DNA of 64,000 nucleotides, from the NCBI RefSeq assembly GCF_000018885.1, contig NC_010168.1:2604001-2668000 (forward strand), given 5' to 3'. The notes beneath the pieces are model-generated. The model did no database searches and was not told the DNA's origin. It saw nothing but the letters and a program-made list of their open reading frames with translations. Position 1 is the first letter of the stretch; every line of letters begins with the position of its first letter. Position numbers and translations under genes: made by a program. Below, one piece after another: positions 60,492-64,000 of the stretch. This DNA is from Renibacterium salmoninarum ATCC 33209 (lineage in GTDB: Bacteria; Actinomycetota; Actinomycetes; Actinomycetales; Micrococcaceae).

Positions 60492-61076
60492 CTATTTTGC
60501 TGGATGGAACTTTTGCTGCGCTGCTAACAGTCCGTCGCTGATCAGAAGTTCGACGGCGTCGGCGGCATCTTGAATCAGAAAAGGCAGCTCTTTTTTCTCT
60601 GCGGTAGAGAAGACCTTCAAAACATGGCCTGCCGCGTCGCCCTGGCCACCAGGCGGCCGGCCAACGCCAACCCGCACCCGCAAGTACTCTTTGGCGCCCA
60701 GGGCCTTGCTGATGTCGCGAAGTCCGTTGTGGCCGCCTTCGCCACCACCGATCTTCAGCTTGATCGTATTGAAGGGAATATCAATCTCGTCCTGGACCGC
60801 TATGACATTGTCCGCGCCGAGGTCATAAAACTTTGCTAAGGCCGACGTCGGGCCACCGCTGAGATTCATAAAAGTCTGCGGTTTGGCTAGCACAAGCTTT
60901 GGTCCACCCATACCCAAGCGACCTTCGGCAACTAGCGCACGAGATTTATTGCTTTTGAAGCTGGCACCGATTCTAGAAGCCAGCTCTTCGGCCACCATAA
61001 AACCAATATTGTGCCGGGTATGACTGTAGTCGGGCCCGGGGTTTCCGAGCCCGACTACAAGCCAAGTATTGCTCAT
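60492..61076 (-). CDS. pth: Peptidyl-tRNA hydrolase
   Basis: A 194-residue esterase that frees tRNA from stalled peptidyl-tRNA. The N-terminal VVGLGNPGPDYSHTRHNIGF carries the catalytic His, and LAKPQTFMNLSGGPTSALAK and GGGEGGHNGLRDISKALG form the tRNA-binding face. It follows rplY closely (11 bases) in the glmU-prs-rplY-pth order common in actinobacteria. ATG at 61076. No lesions. Confidence 0.95.
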   Translation of the reverse strand: MSNTWLVVGLGNPGPDYSHTRHNIGFMVAEELASRIGASFKSNKSRALVAEGRLGMGGPKLVLAKPQTFMNLSGGPTSALAKFYDLGADNVIAVQDEIDIPFNTIKLKIGGGEGGHNGLRDISKALGAKEYLRVRVGVGRPPGGQGDAAGHVLKVFSTAEKKELPFLIQDAADAVELLISDGLLAAQQKFHPAK

Positions 61077-61087
61077 GAAGCTAGAGG

Positions 61088-61705
61088 TTACTCAGCTGCC
61101 GGTGCTGCGGCATCGCTGGAGCCAACCGTGACCGGAGTAGCTTCAGCAGCGTCCTCGCCCAAGTCTTGGTCTTCAGGCTCGGAGATGTTCGCGATCAGCG
61201 TCTCAGCATCAGCCAACAACGAAACGCCCTGTGGCAAGACGATGTCCGAAGCGAAAACGTGCTCGCCCGGGTTACGGCCTTCAATGCTGACCTCAAGGCT
61301 GGACGGCAAGTGAGTTGCTTCTGCCTCGACGCTGATGGTGTTCGCGTCCTGGTTGACCACGGCACCCGGCGCAACTTCACCGGTCAGTACAACCGGGATG
61401 TCCACGGTGACTTTTTCGCCACGGCGCACAGTCAGCAAGTCAATGTGCTCGATGATCTGCAGAACCGGGTCACGCTGAATGTCTTTGACCAAGGCAAGGT
61501 GCTCTTCGCCGTTGATGTCCAAGGTCAGCAATGCGTTAGCGCCACGAGCGGCACGAATGGTCTCGCGCTCCGGTAAAGCAATGTGAATCGGCTCCGCGCC
61601 GTGGCCGTAAATTACGGCGGGGATCTGGTTGGCGCGACGTGCACGGCGGGCTGCGCCCTTGCCGAATTCGGTGCGCAGCTGTGCTGCAAGTTTAGTTTCG
61701 CTCAT
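61088..61705 (-). CDS. rplY: 50S ribosomal protein L25/general stress protein Ctc
   Basis: A 205-residue L25 with the long C-terminal extension of the Ctc type. The N-terminal L25 domain (KLAAQLRTEFGKGAARRARR, NQIPAVIYGHG) binds 5S rRNA. A TL5/CTC beta-domain and an acidic tail, DQDLGEDAAEATPV, follow. ATG at 61705 has AAGGAG ten bases upstream, while codons further upstream lack similarity. It is co-transcribed with pth. Confidence 0.92.
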   Translation of the reverse strand: MSETKLAAQLRTEFGKGAARRARRANQIPAVIYGHGAEPIHIALPERETIRAARGANALLTLDINGEEHLALVKDIQRDPVLQIIEHIDLLTVRRGEKVTVDIPVVLTGEVAPGAVVNQDANTISVEAEATHLPSSLEVSIEGRNPGEHVFASDIVLPQGVSLLADAETLIANISEPEDQDLGEDAAEATPVTVGSSDAAAPAAE

Positions 61706-61864
61706 AATTGAGATGCTCCTTCTGGTGTGAGATGCAAGGACGACTGGGGCCTCATCTCCACGGCCGGACCGTATCAACGGCTCTACCAGAGGATTTCAGA
61801 CCATGTCGATCACGGAAGAGAACAAGGCTCTTCCCTCGCCAAGGTACTTATCAAGTCTACCACC

Positions 61865-61930
61865 CGAAACGCTGCACCACTTTTGGGGCTTAAACCATGG
61901 TTTAAGCCCCAAAAGTGGTGCAGCGTTTCG
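61865..61930. repeat. 66-bp perfect palindrome
   Basis: Every base of CGAAACGCTGCACCACTTTT-GGGGCTTAAACCA pairs with its mirror in the second half, giving 33-base arms with no loop. It sits nine bases after the prs stop on the way to rplY, and about 160 bases before the rplY start. Long T-runs are absent. It may terminate or process the prs transcript, or be a mobile palindromic unit. Confidence 0.9.
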
Positions 61931-61938
61931 AAGGAGTT

Positions 61939-62919
61939 TTAGGCTTGGCCGTCAAATAAGGAGGTTACCGAACCGTCTTCGAAGACCTCTTTGATTGCCC
62001 GGGCGATCAACGGTGCAATCGAAAGCACCGTGAGCGATTCAAATCGCTTCTCTTCCGGAATCGGCAAAGTATTGGTAACCACAACTTCGTTGGCTCCGCA
62101 ATTTGCCAGACGCTCAGCAGCTGGATCTGAAAACACCGCGTGCGTCGCAGCAATGATGACATCGCGGGCTCCTGCGTCCTTGAGCACCTGGACCGCTCCA
62201 GCAATCGTGCCACCGGTGTCGATCATGTCATCGATCAAAACACAGGTGCGGCCTTCAATCTGGCCAACAACTTGCTTGGATACCGCTTGGTTGGGCACGG
62301 TCAGATCACGGCTCTTGTGAACAAACGCCAGTGGAGCACCACCTAGACGGTCTGCCCACTGCTCGGCCACTCGAACTCGGCCGGTGTCAGGTGAAACAAC
62401 AGTAATTTCGTCCACGTTGACCTTGGTCCGAATGTATTCGGCAAGCAACGGGATGGCCATCAAGTGGTCGACCGGACCGTCAAAGAAGCCTTGGATCTGA
62501 GCCGTGTGCAGATCCACGCTCATCAGACGATCAGCCCCAGCAGTTTTATATAGGTCGGCAACCAGACGGGCCGAGATCGGCTCGCGGCCACGCCCCTTTT
62601 TGTCCTGCCGAGCGTAGGGGTAGAACGGGGAAACTACCGTGATCCGCTTGGCAGAAGCCCGCTTGAGCGAATCGATGAGAATCAGCTGCTCCATGAGCCA
62701 GTTGTTCAACGGCGCGGGATGCGCTTGCAAAACAAAGACGTCAGTTCCGCGCACACTCTGTGCTGACCGAACGTAGATCTCGCCGTTGGCGAAGTCATAA
62801 GCATCGATCGGCAACAACTCAGTATTGAGCTCGGCGGCGATCTCACGTGCCAGCTCGGGATGCGCGCGGCCCGAGGCCAGCAGTAGTTTTTTCTCGCCGT
62901 GGGCGGTTATCGCACTCAT
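61939..62919 (-). CDS. prs: Ribose-phosphate pyrophosphokinase
   Basis: A 326-residue PRPP synthetase that makes PRPP from ribose-5-phosphate and ATP for nucleotide, histidine and tryptophan synthesis. The flexible loop VSPFYPYARQDKKGRGREPI, the PRPP signature CVLIDDMIDTGGTIAGAV and the His of DLHTAQIQGFFD are all present. The start lies seven bases after the glmU stop, so glmU and prs are one transcript. Length is normal and no lesion is visible. Confidence 0.95.
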   Translation of the reverse strand: MSAITAHGEKKLLLASGRAHPELAREIAAELNTELLPIDAYDFANGEIYVRSAQSVRGTDVFVLQAHPAPLNNWLMEQLILIDSLKRASAKRITVVSPFYPYARQDKKGRGREPISARLVADLYKTAGADRLMSVDLHTAQIQGFFDGPVDHLMAIPLLAEYIRTKVNVDEITVVSPDTGRVRVAEQWADRLGGAPLAFVHKSRDLTVPNQAVSKQVVGQIEGRTCVLIDDMIDTGGTIAGAVQVLKDAGARDVIIAATHAVFSDPAAERLANCGANEVVVTNTLPIPEEKRFESLTVLSIAPLIARAIKEVFEDGSVTSLFDGQA

Positions 62920-62926
62920 ATTTCCC

Positions 62927-64000
62927 TCATGACTGATTGTGATCTTCTGCTGAAGCTTCGTTGGTTACCTGACGAGCAGATTCAAGGGTCGTGGCATCTA
63001 GCGCTTGCTGTGCTAGATTCGCGGAGCGAGTCCCGGCACGATTGTGCAGCACCCATTGTTCGGCGTTACGCTGCGAGGCGATGGTCAAAGCCAAGGCGCC
63101 CGGCGGCACGAACTTTCGGATGACCGCGCCAGCGCCGGAGTAGGCACCATCGCCCACCTCAACCGGAGCCACAAATACCGTGTTCGAGCCCGTCCGCACG
63201 CCCGAACCAATAACGGTGCGGTGCTTTTTTTCGCCGTCGTAATTTGCGGTGATATTTCCGCAACCAATATTGGTATCGGTACCAATTTCGGCGTCGCCAG
63301 CGTAGCCAAGGTGCGAAAGTTTCGATCGCGCGCCGATTCGAACGTTTTTGGTTTCATAGAACGCGCCAATCTTGCCATCTTCGCCCAATACCGTGCCAGG
63401 ACGAAGATAGGTGAAGGGCCCAACTGAAGCTCCTGAGGAAATGATTGCGCCGGATCCGTGCGTGCGCACCACCGAGGCGCCCTCGCCAATTTGCACGTCA
63501 GTCAACGTGCAGTCCGGGCCGACGACGGCGTCGCGCTCCACCGTGGTGTTGCCGTGTAGTTGGCTACCAGGCAGCAAAGTGACGTCCTCACCCAAGGTGA
63601 CCTGAACATCGATCCAGGTGCTTGTCGGATCCACGATTGTTACTCCGGCGCGCATCCAACGCTCGAGCACCCGGCGATTCAGCTCGGCACCTAAGGCCGC
63701 TAGCTGAACGCGATCATTCGCGCCTTCTACCGCCCAGCGGTCCTCAGTGCGAACCGCCGCCACCCGGCCGCCGGCCGCGCGAGCAATTTCAAGGACGTCG
63801 GTAAGGTACATTTCGCCTTGCGCATTTGCGACGCTGACTTTGCTCAACGCGCTGGAAAGGACCGCAGCGTCGAAGGCATAAATACCCGAGTTGATCTCCT
63901 GGATCTGACGTTCGGCCGCAGACGCGTCTTTGAACTCGCGAATGCCTAAAACGGCACCGTCGGAATCGCGCAGAATTCGACCATAGCTGCCAGCATCGTC
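62927..64000 (-). CDS. glmU: Bifunctional GlmU (N-acetylglucosamine-1-P uridylyl-/acetyltransferase), 5' truncated
   Basis: The C-terminal acetyltransferase and part of the uridylyltransferase domain. The frame is open to the right edge (DAGSYGRILRDSDGAVLGIR and INSGIYAFDAAVL are readable upstream of a TTG that is only an internal codon). The left-handed beta-helix repeats include GASVGPFTYLRPGTVLGEDG and YETKNVRIGARSKLSHLGYA with its catalytic His, followed by GCGNITANYDGEKKHRTVIG. GlmU makes UDP-GlcNAc for peptidoglycan. The first roughly 100 residues lie outside the window. Confidence 0.95.
   Translation of the reverse strand, partial: DDAGSYGRILRDSDGAVLGIREFKDASAAERQIQEINSGIYAFDAAVLSSALSKVSVANAQGEMYLTDVLEIARAAGGRVAAVRTEDRWAVEGANDRVQLAALGAELNRRVLERWMRAGVTIVDPTSTWIDVQVTLGEDVTLLPGSQLHGNTTVERDAVVGPDCTLTDVQIGEGASVVRTHGSGAIISSGASVGPFTYLRPGTVLGEDGKIGAFYETKNVRIGARSKLSHLGYAGDAEIGTDTNIGCGNITANYDGEKKHRTVIGSGVRTGSNTVFVAPVEVGDGAYSGAGAVIRKFVPPGALALTIASQRNAEQWVLHNRAGTRSANLAQQALDATTLESARQVTNEASAEDHNQS

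Overview
The window looks like chromosomal DNA of a moderate-GC member of the Micrococcaceae (Actinobacteria). Supporting markers are SufS-SufU, mycothione reductase, acyl-CoA carboxylase with an epsilon subunit, LpdA, Rv1264-type adenylate cyclase, SCO4848-like and DUF2505 proteins, and a glmU-prs-rplY-pth run close to mfd as in mycobacteria. Many broken genes plus an IS3-family element resembling IS994 make Renibacterium salmoninarum the best guess. That identification is inference from gene content, not a database match.

Layout. 1-15.2 kb: end of an NAD(P)-binding oxidoreductase, lysG/lysE pair, secreted M15 peptidase, GNAT enzyme, glyS, lactonase, broken asnB, a YdcZ-type transporter, S4 protein, esterase, broken ATPase, DUF2087 protein, inositol monophosphatase-like enzyme and ligA. 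15.3-20.9 kb: an IS3-family element sits at the 3' end of a giant Ig-like repeat surface-protein gene that also carries a nonsense codon and a frameshift. 21.0-31.5 kb: adenylate cyclase, PH protein and birA face accD-accE, followed by a DUF885 protein, a broken phosphoesterase, a YbjQ-like protein, maf and accA. This order resembles the M. tuberculosis Rv3279c-Rv3285 region. 31.5-36.8 kb: four consecutive broken accessory genes (MFS, glycosyltransferase, enoyl-CoA hydratase, FAD monooxygenase). 36.8-46.9 kb: lpdA, deoD, pmmB, deoC, a small membrane protein, broken mtr, broken MFS, a LysR regulator and mmsB. 46.9-52.9 kb: mfd, DUF2505, SCO4848-like, nhaA. 52.9-57.1 kb: a six-gene SipW/TasA-like surface-protein operon. 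57.2-64.0 kb: sufU-sufS, ugd, pth, rplY, prs and glmU, the last running off the right edge.

Genes that work together: BirA biotinylates the AccA carrier domain, and AccA with AccD/AccE would form a short-chain acyl-CoA carboxylase. Matching inverted repeats lie upstream of accD and accA. SufS and SufU build Fe-S clusters. GlmU and Prs feed cell-wall and nucleotide synthesis. DeoD, PmmB and DeoC belong to nucleoside and sugar-phosphate metabolism. In the surface operon, SipW-type peptidases probably process the alternate-signal-peptide proteins next to them.

About a dozen of roughly 50 protein genes carry frameshifts, in-frame stops or insertions. This is the pattern of recent genome decay, although sequencing error cannot be excluded from sequence alone. 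Long perfect palindromes recur between genes. I found no tRNA, rRNA or CRISPR array, and no gene-free stretch longer than 300 bases.
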